Shown here in pieces: positions 41,297-49,836 of a stretch of DNA of 64,000 bases. Each line of letters starts with the position of its first letter. The stretch's first letter is position 1. The position numbers and the translations under genes are program-made. Location: positions 124,001 to 188,000 of the forward strand of contig CAUESV010000001.1 of the NCBI GenBank assembly GCA_959020715.1, read 5' to 3'. The notes beneath the pieces are model-generated. The model searched no databases. It worked only from the letters and a program-made list of their open reading frames with translations, and was not told where the DNA came from. The stretch comes from an uncultured Collinsella sp. GTDB lineage: Bacteria; Actinomycetota; Coriobacteriia; Coriobacteriales; Coriobacteriaceae.

Positions 41297-41333
41297 AACC
41301 ACCACGAAGGGGATAGGCACCTTTATGGTGGTT
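41297..41333 (+). terminator. GGGACAGG-family terminator, second copy
   Basis: AACCACCACGAAGG / CCTTTATGGTGGTT, then TTTTGCTGACTCGTCC, sharing about 60 bases with the copy at 43311. A second terminator, GACGGC / GCCGTC with a T7 run, lies at 41403-41428. The rest of 41289-41520 has no gene. Confidence 0.75.
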
Positions 41334-41520
41334 TTGCTGACTCGTCCGACCTGTCCATCACGGTGCTTGTGTAATTAACGAGAACACTCATTGTTTTGTA
41401 AGGACGGCGCTCACATGCCGTCTTTTTTTGTCAACTTATGCAGTCTCGACCGTGTTGTATGTAGAGGGACCTCGCGAGACGCCTTCCCTATATCCACCAC
41501 GACCAATTGGAGGTGACACT

Positions 41521-42081
41521 ATGCCTGCACGCCGTAACCGCAATAGCACGCTCCGATGCGATGCCGATCAGATCGAGCGGGAAGCAAAGCGCTTGGTCGA
41601 CACGTATTCCGACCTCATCCTTCGATTGTGCTATTCGGCCCTTGGATCCGCTGACGACGCTCAAGACATCTGCCAGGACACGCTGATCAAGATTCTCCAA
41701 CGCACTCAACCGTTCGACTCGCTCGAACACGAACGTGCTTGGGTGATCCGAGTCGCACTGAACGCATGTCGCGATATCGGCCGTACGCACGCGAATCACC
41801 CGGTTGTCGACCTCGATTCGCTCCCCGATTTCTGCGCACCCGTAACACATACCGAGCAAGAATTCGCGCAACGCGACTGCGCCATTCTTTCCGCTGTCAC
41901 GGCCCTGCCTCAAGCACAGCGCATCGCCATCTTTTTGCACTACTACGCAGGCATGAGCATCAGGGAAATCGCAGACGCCGTTCACGCGACGCCAGCTGCA
42001 ACCGCCCAGCACCTTAGCCGCGGACGTGCGTCACTTCGGCTTTCCTTGAAAGGAGACCACAATGACTACGAATTCGAATGA
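41521..42081 (+). CDS. ECF-type RNA polymerase sigma factor (second pair)
   Basis: 186 residues. Region 2: YSDLILRLCYSALGSADDAQDICQDTLIKIL and AWVIRVALNACRDI; region 4: LPQAQRIAIFLHYYAGMSIREIADAVHATPAATAQHLSRGR. The ATG at 41521 has a GGAGGTGACACT site; an upstream in-frame GTG-like start at 41428 lacks one. It overlaps the downstream membrane protein by 20 bases. This is the same arrangement as the pair at 5613-7158. Confidence 0.92.
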   Translation: MPARRNRNSTLRCDADQIEREAKRLVDTYSDLILRLCYSALGSADDAQDICQDTLIKILQRTQPFDSLEHERAWVIRVALNACRDIGRTHANHPVVDLDSLPDFCAPVTHTEQEFAQRDCAILSAVTALPQAQRIAIFLHYYAGMSIREIADAVHATPAATAQHLSRGRASLRLSLKGDHNDYEFE

Positions 42082-43192
42082 CTATCGCCACGCCCTGGAG
42101 CACATTTCGTTTACCGATAATGCGAAGCAGCACATGGCAAACTCGATTGCTCAGTCCGTCGCCTCGAGCGATGCGGCGACCGCTCAAAGCAACTTTAATG
42201 GCACGCGACGCAAGCCGCGCATCGCCCGCCATCCCGTAAGAACAGTCGCTCGCATTGCCGCTGTAACGGCAGTCCTCGCTATCGTCATTGGAGGCGCTGG
42301 CACGGCTATGGCAACAGGCGTCCTGCCGCTTCCTTCTGACATGCTTTCCGACATCTTTGACGGACCTGCTTCTCAAACCGAGATCATCGACCGTATTGGC
42401 CGGCCCGTCGGTGCTAGCTGCTCCAACAACGGAGTCACCGTGACCGCCGACGCCATCATGGGCGACAAGGATATGGTTACCATCGCCTATACGCTTACGT
42501 TCAACGATCCCGCTGCCCTGAAAAAGCTTTCCGAGCCGGGCGAGAACGGAACTATCGCCGGAAGTGTCGATGGAAACGTATACGTTGATGGCGAGCATGG
42601 CGGCCAAGGCCAATCATGGCTCATTGACAAGAACCCCAATGACTCCAGCATTCAATACTTTGCACAGTTCAGCGTTGAATCACCCGGCCTTATGGGCAGG
42701 ACCGTCCGCACGCATATCAACTCTCTCGTTGTGCCACGTGCTGGCAAAGAGCTTCCCGAGTATAAGAAAATACTTACGGGCCCATGGGATCTTAAGTTCC
42801 AGCTGAATTACGAAGATACATCCGTTACGATTCCCGCGCCCAAATCGGTCAACTTTAACGGCACCAAGGCGACGATTCAAGAGGCCACCGTATCCTGCGT
42901 TGGCGTTTCAGTCCGCTACAACATAGATCGTTCCATCGAACACGACAACAACAGCGGCAAGATGTCTCAAAACATGGAGGAGTCTATGGATGCCGTTGGC
43001 AACATACCCCTCATCGTGACGTTCAAAGACGGTCATGTTGAGGACGCAACCAGCCACAGCGGCTATTTCGCAAATAAACTGGATAACGGCACCACTGATG
43101 TCCACAAGACCTGGCCGTTCTCGCAAGTTTGTGACACAGACAAGATTGCAAGCGTACAAATTGGCGATACGGTCATTCCCATGAATTCGTAA
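42062..43192 (+). CDS. Membrane-anchored DUF4179-like protein, putative anti-sigma factor (second pair)
   Basis: 376 residues. Cytoplasmic N-terminus (~60 residues, ALEHISFTDNAKQHMANSIAQS), a single membrane segment IAAVTAVLAIVIGGAGTAMATG near residues 64-85, then an external domain with GASCSNNGVTVTADAIMGDK and MVTIAYTLTFNDP, like the beta-sandwich repeats of DUF4179 proteins. GAAAGGAGACCACA precedes the ATG. Same order, overlap and topology as the pair at 5613-7158 but low sequence identity. Anti-sigma role inferred. Confidence 0.75.
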   Translation: MTTNSNDYRHALEHISFTDNAKQHMANSIAQSVASSDAATAQSNFNGTRRKPRIARHPVRTVARIAAVTAVLAIVIGGAGTAMATGVLPLPSDMLSDIFDGPASQTEIIDRIGRPVGASCSNNGVTVTADAIMGDKDMVTIAYTLTFNDPAALKKLSEPGENGTIAGSVDGNVYVDGEHGGQGQSWLIDKNPNDSSIQYFAQFSVESPGLMGRTVRTHINSLVVPRAGKELPEYKKILTGPWDLKFQLNYEDTSVTIPAPKSVNFNGTKATIQEATVSCVGVSVRYNIDRSIEHDNNSGKMSQNMEESMDAVGNIPLIVTFKDGHVEDATSHSGYFANKLDNGTTDVHKTWPFSQVCDTDKIASVQIGDTVIPMNS

Positions 43193-43310
43193 CGCTACGC
43201 GGCTCGTATATGCACCCGGTTCCGCACTTCGCGTCTAAAGATGCGCTGTCATCGAGCAGCGTGAGCGCAAGGCCGCCCGTATGGTCGGCTGGGAACACCT
43301 CGTTGCGCTA

Positions 43311-43351
43311 AAAACCACCACGAAGGGGACCGGCACCTTTGTGGTGGTTTT
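43311..43351 (+). terminator. GGGACAGG-family terminator, third copy
   Basis: AAAACCACCACGAAGG / CCTTTGTGGTGGTTTT around CGGCA, followed by GCTGACTCGTCC as at 41297. It ends the second sigma operon. Before it, 43193-43310 shows no supported gene. Confidence 0.75.
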
Positions 43352-43381
43352 GCTGACTCGTCCGACCTGTCCCAACGGTTT

Positions 43382-43518
43382 GTCTCAATCTGTAACAGGT
43401 AGGGCCCAAATAATCGGTTAGCTGTTACAGATCGAGACATACCACGGATGCTCAGCCGAAAATCTCAATCTGTAACAGGTAGGAACGATTTTGCCCCTTA
43501 GATGTTACAGATTGAGAT
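43382..43518. repeat. Two TGTAACA hairpin repeats
   Basis: GTCTCAATCTGTAACAG (43382-43398) with CTGTTACAGATCGAGAC (43422-43438), and ATCTCAATCTGTAACA (43462-43477) with TGTTACAGATTGAGAT (43503-43518). Three further copies lie at 50011-50231. Arms are conserved, loops are not. Confidence 0.8.
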
Positions 43519-43543
43519 ATTTGACAGCTTGAATCGGCATCGC

Positions 43544-44187
43544 CTACAGCGCGGCGACGACCTTGTCGCCCATCGTCGTGGTGCCGAGGATCTTATCTGC
43601 CGGGGTGTTGACATCGGCGATGTCACGGGTGCGCCAGCCCTCGTCGAGCACGCGCGCCACGGCGCTCTCGATCCACGCGGCTTGCTCGCCCATGTCGAGC
43701 GCGTAGGTCAGCAGCATCGCCACCGACAAGATTTGAGCCAGCGGATTGGCCACGCCGAGCCCCGCGATGTCAGGAGCGCTGCCAGCGCTCGGCCCAAACA
43801 GCGATACGCCATCATCCAGCGAGGCAGAGGCAAGCATACCGAGCGATCCGGTAATCTGAGCCGCCTCATCGGACAGGATGTCGCCGAACATGTTCTCCGT
43901 CACCACGACGTCAAAGTCTGCCGGTCGACTGATGAGCTGCATGGCGGCGTTGTCGACGAGCAGGTCCTCAAGCTCCACGTCGGAGTACTCCTCGTCTTGC
44001 ACACGATGCACGATCTCGCGCCACATGCGGCTCGTCTCCAGCACGTTGCGCTTATCAACGCTCGTCACCTTGCCGCGACGTTTGCGCGCCGCCTCAAATG
44101 CCTGGCGCGCAATGCGCTCAATCTCGTACTCGCGATACTCCATCACGTCGACCGCACGCTGACCGGCCGCACCCGCAGCGCCCGCGC
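43544..44187 (-). pseudogene. leuB: 3-isopropylmalate dehydrogenase, C-terminal remnant
   Basis: Only the last ~200 residues of LeuB remain: YEIERIARQAFEAARKRRGKVTSVDKRNVLE, ENMFGDILSDEAAQITGSLGML and PSAGSAPDIAGLGVANPLAQILS (read in parts) correspond to the second half of the enzyme, ending at a normal stop. The first ~150 residues, with half the active site, are absent; the sequence runs out of frame into the leuA remnant near 44188. LeuB acts in leucine synthesis; this copy cannot function. Confidence 0.85.
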
Positions 44188-44750
44188 AGGTCACGGATGC
44201 GGGCGCCAAAGTCCCACGGCATGTTGTAGCCCATCGTATCGGGGATGTTCACGACCGTGGCACCGGCCTTTACGGCCGCCTCGATAATGCGCACCAGAAA
44301 CTCCTGATCGGAGCGGCCGGCATCCTCGGCATAAAACTCAACATCGTCAACGAACTTGCGAGCATGTTTGGCGGCATGGATCGCTCACTCAATTGCCCTT
44401 TCCTCAGTCATATGGAGCTTGTCGCGCAGGTGACTGGTGCTCACACCCAGCCCTGTATGGATACGGGGCCTCTGGGCCGTTTTGAGCGCCTCTGCAGCCA
44501 CTTCGATATCCCTGTCGACAGCGCGCGTCAGGCCGCATACCGTGCATCGGTCGCCCGCAATCTTGCCAATCTCCTGTACGGAGCGAAAGTCACCAGGACT
44601 CGAGATGGGAAAGCCCGCCTCGATAACGTCCACGTTCATGCGCACCAGCTGGCGGGCGATGAAGAGCTTTTCCTCGGTATTCATGCTGGCGCCCGGCGAC
44701 TGCTCACCGTCGCACAGGGTGGCGTCAAAGATTGTGATTTTGCGGCTTAT
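44188..44750 (-). pseudogene. leuA: 2-isopropylmalate synthase, N-terminal remnant
   Basis: The N-terminal ~190 residues of LeuA are readable: RKITIFDATLCDGEQSPGASMN, VIEAGFPISSPGDF, then after an in-frame TGA (44387-44385) HAAKHARKFVDDVEFYAEDAG and AGATVVNIPDTMGYNMPW. Three lesions are visible: the expected start is ATA at 44750 behind a perfect GGAGG site (ancestral ATATG presumed), the TGA, and loss of the C-terminal half. The junction with leuB lies in GC-rich sequence near 44190; leuC and leuD are missing. Confidence 0.85.
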
Positions 44751-44813
44751 ATGTTCCTCCTGATTGACCGTTTTATGACAGATGGCTTTCAGGAGAGAGA
44801 GAAGGCCTAGAGA

Positions 44814-44877
44814 TAGAAAAATACCCGTGTCGCTCATCACGCCTGAAAGCGGCAGACGATAGCGCACCCGGGTACAA
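44814..44877 (-). terminator. Attenuator terminator of the leucine operon
   Basis: On the minus strand TACCCGGGTGCGCT pairs imperfectly with GAGCGACACGGGTA, followed by TTTTTCTATC. It stands between the leader peptide and leuA, the position of a transcription attenuator. Confidence 0.7.
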
Positions 44878-44903
44878 CAAATCGTTATAGCGAGATTACA
44901 ACC

Positions 44904-44963
44904 CTAGCGCGCTATCCAATCTAGTAGCGCTAGGCCTAGGAGCTGTTGCGTGTTCTTAAACAT
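44904..44963 (-). CDS. leuL: Leucine operon leader peptide
   Basis: A 19-residue peptide, MFKNTQQLLGLALLDWIAR, with five leucines in eight residues, four coded by the rare CTA. GAAGGGAGCCCAAC precedes the ATG at 44963. With the terminator downstream, this is a classic attenuation leader: when leucyl-tRNA is scarce, the ribosome stalls on the Leu codons and the terminator does not form. It is intact although the structural genes are dead. Confidence 0.8.
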   Translation of the reverse strand: MFKNTQQLLGLALLDWIAR

Positions 44964-45018
44964 GTTGGGCTCCCTTCGGCCTCGGGTAGTACTACATCGC
45001 GCTAAAGTACAACACAAG

Positions 45019-45059
45019 TAAAACCACCACAAGGGTGCCTGTCCCCTTCGTGGTGGTTT
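45019..45059. repeat. GGGACAGG-family hairpin, inverted copy
   Basis: AAAACCACCAC ... GTGGTGGTTT around GGGTGCCTGTCCCC, the reverse complement of the loop at 43311. It lies between the leu leader and the rplA terminator. Confidence 0.75.
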
Positions 45060-45076
45060 CGTTGACTCAAAAGCAA

Positions 45077-45109
45077 GAGACCCGGTCCTGCACGAGGCAG
45101 AACCGGGTC
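45077..45109 (-). terminator. Rho-independent terminator after rplA
   Basis: Stem AGAGACCCGGT / ACCGGGTCTCT; on the minus strand it is followed by TGCTTTTG. Confidence 0.88.
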
Positions 45110-45149
45110 TCTTTAGCAATGCTTGCTTTGCTCAGGCAGTAACTGTTAG

Positions 45150-45857
45150 TTACTCAGCCAGGAAGTCGCGCTGGATAGCGGGATCGACCTTGACGCCAGG
45201 GCCCATGGTGGAAGACACGGAGATGGACTTGACGTACTTGCCCTTAGCAGAAGAGGGCTTGACGCGCAGGATCTCGGTGTACAGGGCAGCGTAGTTCTCG
45301 ACGAGCTGCTGCTCGGAGAAGGACTTCTTGCCCAGGGGCACGTGGCAGATGCCATAGCGGTCGGCGCGATACTCAACGCGGCCAGCCTTGAGCTCGGAGA
45401 CCATCTTGGCGACGTCCATGGTCACGGTGCCGAGCTTGGGGTTCGGCATGAGGCCACGGGGACCAAGGATCTTACCGATGCGGCCAACCTTGGCCATCAT
45501 GTTCGGCGTAGCGATAGCGGCGTCGAAGTTGATCTCGCCCTTCTGGATCTGGGCGACGAGCTCGTCGGAGCCGATGATGTCGGCGCCAGCAGCCTCGGCC
45601 TCGCGGGCCTTCTCGCCCTCAGCGAAGACGGCAACACGAACGGTCTTGCCGGTGCCGTGGGGCAGGGAGATGGAACCACGGATGTTCTGGTCAGCCTTAC
45701 GAGTATCGATGCCCAGACGGAAGTGGGCCTCGACGGTCTCGTCGAACTTGGCGGTGTCGAGCTCCTTGATGAGCTTGGCAGCCTGAAGAGGGGTGTAGAG
45801 CGTGGCGCGGTCGATCTTTTCGGCAGCGGCGTTATAGCTCTTACCATGCTTAGCCAT
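45150..45857 (-). CDS. rplA: 50S ribosomal protein L1
   Basis: L1 forms the mobile stalk near the ribosomal E site. 235 residues: DRATLYTPLQAAKLIKELDTAKFDETVEAHFRLGIDTRKADQNIRG (in parts) and KILGPRGLMPNPKLGTVT are diagnostic. The ATG at 45857 is preferred because the native N-terminus AKHGKSY follows it and AGGAGGTAATG is well placed; an ATG two codons upstream is too close. Last gene of secE-nusG-rplK-rplA. Confidence 0.97.
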   Translation of the reverse strand: MAKHGKSYNAAAEKIDRATLYTPLQAAKLIKELDTAKFDETVEAHFRLGIDTRKADQNIRGSISLPHGTGKTVRVAVFAEGEKAREAEAAGADIIGSDELVAQIQKGEINFDAAIATPNMMAKVGRIGKILGPRGLMPNPKLGTVTMDVAKMVSELKAGRVEYRADRYGICHVPLGKKSFSEQQLVENYAALYTEILRVKPSSAKGKYVKSISVSSTMGPGVKVDPAIQRDFLAE

Positions 45858-45974
45858 GTGCATTACCTCCTGTGGTTAAACGGGCGTGAGCCCTCCCACA
45901 TCGTATCGTGTGCCCTATTGCACACATATAACGCGCGCCCCAGTCGGGGCACCCGTCATTACCTAAAGAAATCG

Positions 45975-46403
45975 CTACTCAGCGATGGTGACGCCCATGG
46001 AGCGGGCGGTACCGGCGATGATCTTCTTGGCGGCGTCAATGTCGTTGGCATTGAGGTCCGGCATCTTGATCTCGGCGATCTTGGTGAGCTGCTCCTGAGA
46101 GAGCTGACCAACCTTGTCGGCCTGGGGCTTAGCGGAACCAGACTTGAGGTTCAGCTCCTTCTTGATGAGGTGAGCCGCCGGCGGGGTCTTGGTGATGAAG
46201 GAGAAGGACTTGTCCTCGTAGACAGAGATCTCAACGGGGATGATGTCGCCCTTCTTGTCCTGCGTCTCGGCGTTAAAGGCCTGGCAGAACTGCATGATGT
46301 TCACGCCAGCAGCGCCCAGGGCGGGGCCGACGGGAGGAGCGGGGTTAGCTGCACCAGCAGGAATCTGGAGCTTAATGACGTTGGCAACCTTCTTCTCAGC
46401 CAT
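45975..46403 (-). CDS. rplK: 50S ribosomal protein L11
   Basis: L11 of the GTPase-associated centre, needed for RelA activation and thiopeptide binding. 142 residues: LQIPAGAANPAPPVGPALGAAGVNIMQFCQAFN and KTPPAAHLIKKE are canonical. The ATG at 46403 follows AAAGGAATGACC. It is 117 bases before rplA; 46404-46523 contains nothing recognisable. Confidence 0.97.
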   Translation of the reverse strand: MAEKKVANVIKLQIPAGAANPAPPVGPALGAAGVNIMQFCQAFNAETQDKKGDIIPVEISVYEDKSFSFITKTPPAAHLIKKELNLKSGSAKPQADKVGQLSQEQLTKIAEIKMPDLNANDIDAAKKIIAGTARSMGVTIAE

Positions 46404-46523
46404 GGTCATTCCTTTCGAATCACGAGTGTGAAGTACTTGCTATATCGTAAGCACGCACGTGTTAGAAGCACTCCTGAGATGAGCAGTCACAGAAGAAGCA
46501 CGCTCGCGCGAACGGACGAAAAC

Positions 46524-47060
46524 TTAAGCGATGACAGCGACCTGGTTAAAGTCGAGCTCGACCGGCGTCTCGCGGCCAAAGATCATCAGCGTGACCTTGA
46601 GCTTGCCTGCCTCGGTGTTAACCTCGGAGACCTTGCCATCAAAGTCGGTAAGCGGGCCATCGGTGACGCGGACGGACGTGCCGACCTGAATATCGACCGA
46701 GGTGCGCTTGGGCGAATCGCCCTTACCGGGACGACGAGTCATCTTATTGTACTCGTCGCGGGAAAGCGGAGCGGGCTTGCCATTGCCGCCCAGGAAACCG
46801 GTGACACCGGGCGTGTTGCGAACACACGTCCACGCATCGTCATCCATCTCCATGCGGACCAGGACATAACCCGGGAAGATCTTTGAATCCTTGGTCTCGC
46901 GCTTGCCACCCTCTTTAATCTCGGTGACGCGCTCCATAGGAATCTCGATATCAAAGATACGGTCCTGCATGCCCATGGTCTCGATGCGATGCTCGAGATC
47001 GGACTTAACACGGTTCTCGTATCCAGAGTAAGTGTGAACGACGTACCAACGCTTAGACAT
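46524..47060 (-). CDS. nusG: Transcription termination/antitermination protein NusG
   Basis: 178 residues. NGN domain: KRWYVVHTYSGYENRVKSDLEHRIE, FPGYVLVRMEMDDDAWTCVRNTPGVTGFLG (in parts). KOW domain: GTSVRVTDGPLTDFDGKVSEVN. It binds RNA polymerase, increases processivity and couples to Rho or the ribosome. It starts 3 bases after secE, the usual bacterial pairing. Confidence 0.97.
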   Translation of the reverse strand: MSKRWYVVHTYSGYENRVKSDLEHRIETMGMQDRIFDIEIPMERVTEIKEGGKRETKDSKIFPGYVLVRMEMDDDAWTCVRNTPGVTGFLGGNGKPAPLSRDEYNKMTRRPGKGDSPKRTSVDIQVGTSVRVTDGPLTDFDGKVSEVNTEAGKLKVTLMIFGRETPVELDFNQVAVIA

Positions 47061-47063
47061 GGT

Positions 47064-47402
47064 TTAGCCCCTCAATCCGGAGAACAGAGCAAGAGCCTCG
47101 CCAAAGCCAGCATCGAGCAGAGCGATGACGACACCGACGACGACCAGAGAAGCGCAAACGACAACGGAGTAGTTCACGAGTTCCTTCTTGTCGGGCCACG
47201 TGACACGCTTCATCTCGGACTTCACCGAAGCGAAATACTTCTTGGTGCGGGCGAAGAAGCCGGGCTTCTCGTTCTTCTTGGACTTCGCAGCCTTCTCGCT
47301 CTTCTTGGCAACGGCCTTCTTGGCCTCAACCTTGGAGTTGGCGGCAGCGTTGTTGGCAGGCGCCTGCTGCTGTGCCTTCTTCTTGTTCTTCTTGTTGGCC
47401 AT
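47064..47402 (-). CDS. secE: Preprotein translocase subunit SecE
   Basis: 112 residues. A Lys/Ala-rich, charged N-terminal extension (~residues 1-45) precedes the SecE core FFARTKKYFASVKSEMKRVTWPDKKELVNYSVVV and a single C-terminal membrane helix VVCASLVVVGVVIALLDAGF. It clamps the SecY channel. Gram-positive SecE is usually about 60 residues, so the basic extension is noticeable. GGAGGTAACCCAA precedes the ATG. Confidence 0.93.
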   Translation of the reverse strand: MANKKNKKKAQQQAPANNAAANSKVEAKKAVAKKSEKAAKSKKNEKPGFFARTKKYFASVKSEMKRVTWPDKKELVNYSVVVCASLVVVGVVIALLDAGFGEALALFSGLRG

Positions 47403-47478
47403 TTGGGTTACCTCCGCGCAATGCGCTTATACATGAGTAAACCGTAAGCCCCCAAATGGGAGCTTACGGAATAATGAC

Positions 47479-47554
47479 TGGCACGCCAGGAAGGACTCGA
47501 ACCCTCAACACTCGGTTTTGGAGACCGATGCTCTACCAATTGAACTACTGGCGT
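47479..47554 (-). tRNA. tRNA-Trp (CCA anticodon)
   Basis: Acceptor ACGCCAG / CTGGCGT, D arm with GTTCAATTGGTAGAGC, anticodon loop CTCCAAA giving CCA, T arm with TTCGAGT. CCA end encoded. It lies between rpmG and secE in the same transcription unit. Confidence 0.95.
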
Positions 47555-47567
47555 ATGTAACTAGAGA

Positions 47568-47717
47568 CTAGCGAGTCTCTTTGTGCAGCGTGTGGTGACG
47601 GCACCAGGGGCAATACTTCTTGATCTCCATACGATCAGGCATGTTCGCCTTGTTCTTGGTGGTCGTATAGTTGCGGCGCTTGCACTCAGTGCACGCAAGA
47701 GTAACTAGAGTACGCAT
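47568..47717 (-). CDS. rpmG: 50S ribosomal protein L33
   Basis: 49 residues, MRTLVTLACTECKRRNYTTT at the start and KKYCPWCRHHTLHKETR at the end. Two Cys pairs (CTEC and CPWC) make it the zinc-binding form of L33. It heads the unit rpmG-tRNA-Trp-secE-nusG-rplK-rplA, a common bacterial order. Confidence 0.94.
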   Translation of the reverse strand: MRTLVTLACTECKRRNYTTTKNKANMPDRMEIKKYCPWCRHHTLHKETR

Positions 47718-47762
47718 GTATCCTGAACCTTTCATATCCGCCCCGTACGGGCACGAGATGGT

Positions 47763-47792
47763 ACTTTATCAGCTCTGTGTAAGTGCTGTCAA
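47763..47792 (-). promoter_or_regulatory. Promoter of rpmG-tRNA-Trp-secE-nusG-rplKA
   Basis: On the minus strand TTGACA (47792-47787) and TAAAGT (47768-47763) are 18 bases apart, 46 bases upstream of rpmG. The remaining 47793-47936 shows nothing else. Confidence 0.65.
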
Positions 47793-47936
47793 TGAAAACC
47801 TCGAGTCAATTGGTTCTCGGTGGATCCATTCATATTTGGAACACATCAATGAAGCCATCGAGAGCTAATCGACGGTGCATCCAGGACCATTATCAATCCT
47901 CTCGACACCAGCAACGGCTCAATATCCATTGCAGAA

Positions 47937-47969
47937 AAGAACCCGGCACCCATATAAGTGCCGGGTTCT
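47937..47969 (-). terminator. Rho-independent terminator of tuf
   Basis: Stem AGAACCCGGCAC / GTGCCGGGTTCT with an 8-base loop; on the minus strand followed by TTTTC. Confidence 0.9.
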
Positions 47970-47996
47970 CTAAGTCAGCTATATCAAAGAGCTAAT

Positions 47997-49187
47997 TTAC
48001 TCAATGATCGTGGAGACGATGCCCGAACCGACGGTGTGGCCACCCTCGCGGATAGCGAAGCGCAGGCCCTCCTCCATGGCGATCGGGTGGATGAGGTCGC
48101 CCTCGATGGTGATGTGGTCACCAGGCATAGCCATCTCGGTGCCCTCGGGGAGCTTGACCGTACCGGTAACGTCGGTGGTACGGAAGTAGAACTGAGGACG
48201 ATAACCATCGAAGAACGGGGTGTGACGGCCGCCCTCCTCCTTGGTCAGAACGTAGATCTCGCCGGTGAACTTGGTGTGCGGGGTAACCGAACCGGGCTTG
48301 CAGAGAACCTGGCCGCGCTCGATGTCCTCGCGCTTGATGCCGCGGAGCAGCAGACCGACGTTGTCGCCAGCCTCGCAGAAGTCCATGGACTTACGGAACA
48401 TCTCGATACCGGTAACGACGGTGTTCTGGGTATCCTTGATGCCGACGATCTCGACGGGCTCGTTGAGCTTGAGCTCACCGCGCTCGACACGGCCGGTAGC
48501 AACGGTACCACGGCCGGAGATGGTCATAACGTCCTCAACGGCCATCAGGAACGGGAGGTCGTTGTTACGAGCAGGCGTCGGGATGTACTCGTCGACAGCG
48601 TTCATGAGCTCGCGAATGGCGTCCATCCATTTGGCGTCGCCCTCGAGAGCGCCCAGAGCGGAACCACGGATGACGGGGATGTCGTCGCCGGGGAAATCGT
48701 ACTCGGAGAGGAGCTCACGGGTCTCCATCTCGACGAGGTCGATGAGCTCGTCATCGTCGACCATGTCGCACTTGTTCAGGAAGACGACGATGTAGGGAAC
48801 GCCGACCTGACGGGCGAGCAGGATGTGCTCGCGGGTCTGAGCCATGGGGCCGTCGGTAGCGGCGATGACCAGGATAGCGCCGTCCATCTGAGCAGCACCG
48901 GAGATCATGTTCTTGACGTAGTCAGCGTGGCCCGGGCAGTCAACGTGAGCGTAGTGACGGGCAGCAGTCTCGTACTCGACGTGGGAGACGGAGATCGTAA
49001 TGCCGCGCTCGCGCTCCTCGGGAGCCTTGTCGATGTTCTCGAACGCAGTGAAGTCAGCCTTGCAGCCCTCGGTCTCGGAGAGAACCTTGGTGATGGCGGC
49101 GGTCAGCGTGGTCTTGCCGTGGTCGACGTGACCAATGGTGCCGATGTTAACATGCGGCTTAGTGCGCTCAAACTTCTCTTTGGCCAT
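47997..49187 (-). CDS. tuf: Elongation factor Tu
   Basis: Delivers aminoacyl-tRNA to the ribosome. 396 residues: G1 GTIGHVDHGKTTLTAAI, G3 DCPGHADYVKNMI, G4 FLNKCDMVDD, and domain II-III segments GRVERGELKL and GGRHTPFFDGYRPQFYFRTTDVTG (in parts). The ATG at 49187 follows AGAGGAGGGCTTT. It is downstream of three tRNAs, like E. coli tufB, and is the only tuf in this window since the str operon lacks one. Confidence 0.98.
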   Translation of the reverse strand: MAKEKFERTKPHVNIGTIGHVDHGKTTLTAAITKVLSETEGCKADFTAFENIDKAPEERERGITISVSHVEYETAARHYAHVDCPGHADYVKNMISGAAQMDGAILVIAATDGPMAQTREHILLARQVGVPYIVVFLNKCDMVDDDELIDLVEMETRELLSEYDFPGDDIPVIRGSALGALEGDAKWMDAIRELMNAVDEYIPTPARNNDLPFLMAVEDVMTISGRGTVATGRVERGELKLNEPVEIVGIKDTQNTVVTGIEMFRKSMDFCEAGDNVGLLLRGIKREDIERGQVLCKPGSVTPHTKFTGEIYVLTKEEGGRHTPFFDGYRPQFYFRTTDVTGTVKLPEGTEMAMPGDHITIEGDLIHPIAMEEGLRFAIREGGHTVGSGIVSTIIE

Positions 49188-49283
49188 AAAGCCCTCCTCT
49201 AAACAGGTCGTCCCCGGACGGGACTTTGCCTTTATACCATAGTGGCCTCTCAACATACTATTGAGAAGCCACCGTGTTACCTA

Positions 49284-49360
49284 TGGTAGCGGTGACTGGA
49301 TTCGAACCAGTGACGCCACGGGTATGAACCGTGTGCTCTAACCAACTGAGCTACACCGCC
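49284..49360 (-). tRNA. tRNA-Met (CAT anticodon, elongator type)
   Basis: GGCGGTG acceptor pairs with CACCGCT; anticodon arm ACGGTTCATACCGT; T loop TTCGAAT; CCA encoded. The acceptor and anticodon stem lack initiator features, so it is read as elongator Met; a tRNA-Ile with modified CAT is less likely. Confidence 0.88.
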
Positions 49361-49363
49361 GGA

Positions 49364-49439
49364 TGGAGCCTGCAACCAGACTTGAACTGGTGACCTCTTC
49401 GTTACCAACGAAGTGCTCTACCGACTGAGCTATACAGGC
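49364..49439 (-). tRNA. tRNA-Thr (GGT anticodon)
   Basis: GCCTGTA acceptor with TGCAGGC, anticodon arm CTTCGTTGGTAACGAAG, T loop TTCAAGT, CCA encoded. Three bases upstream of tRNA-Met in the tuf unit. Confidence 0.93.
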
Positions 49440-49449
49440 ACTTGACGGG

Positions 49450-49531
49450 TGGGAGCTATAGGATTCGAACCTATGTAGGCAGAGCCAACGGGTTTACAGC
49501 CCGTCCCCATTAACCACTCGGGCAAACTCCC
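49450..49531 (-). tRNA. tRNA-Tyr (GTA anticodon)
   Basis: 82 bases with a long variable arm (class II). GGGAGTT acceptor with AGCTCCC, anticodon loop CTGTAAA. CCA is not encoded (CCC follows). First tRNA of the tRNA-Tyr-Thr-Met-tuf unit. Confidence 0.92.
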
Positions 49532-49593
49532 AATCGTTCAAGTATCCGCAGGTGCTTTGGTCTTTTGGACCGCCGCCCCCGCGAACGAAAAAG

Positions 49594-49623
49594 ATAATAC
49601 GATGCAACCTTGGGGGCTGTCAA
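49594..49623 (-). promoter_or_regulatory. Promoter of the tRNA-tuf operon
   Basis: On the minus strand a perfect -35 TTGACA (49623-49618) and a -10 TATTAT (49599-49594) with an 18-base spacer, about 63 bases before tRNA-Tyr. Confidence 0.75.
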
Positions 49624-49836
49624 CGAAAACCTCTAAATACACGGTGCCGGGCGTATCTATATAGCCGTGACCTGCGGTTTTGTTGAGTTTGGATATGAAG
49701 GACGATGGTTTTGGATACAGAGGTGACGTTTCCCAAGGTAACACTTTGGTGTAGTGGAGTACACCTTCAGGATCGAACTTCGATACCGGCTTATTTACAC
49801 CTATATATAGGTCGAGATCGGGCTTCCGCGGCAGAT

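Noticed and set aside
43193..43310. Possible coding remnant (ERKAARMVGWEHLVAL in one plus-strand frame).
   Set aside because: Too short, no start, no family recognised; could be chance in GC-rich DNA.
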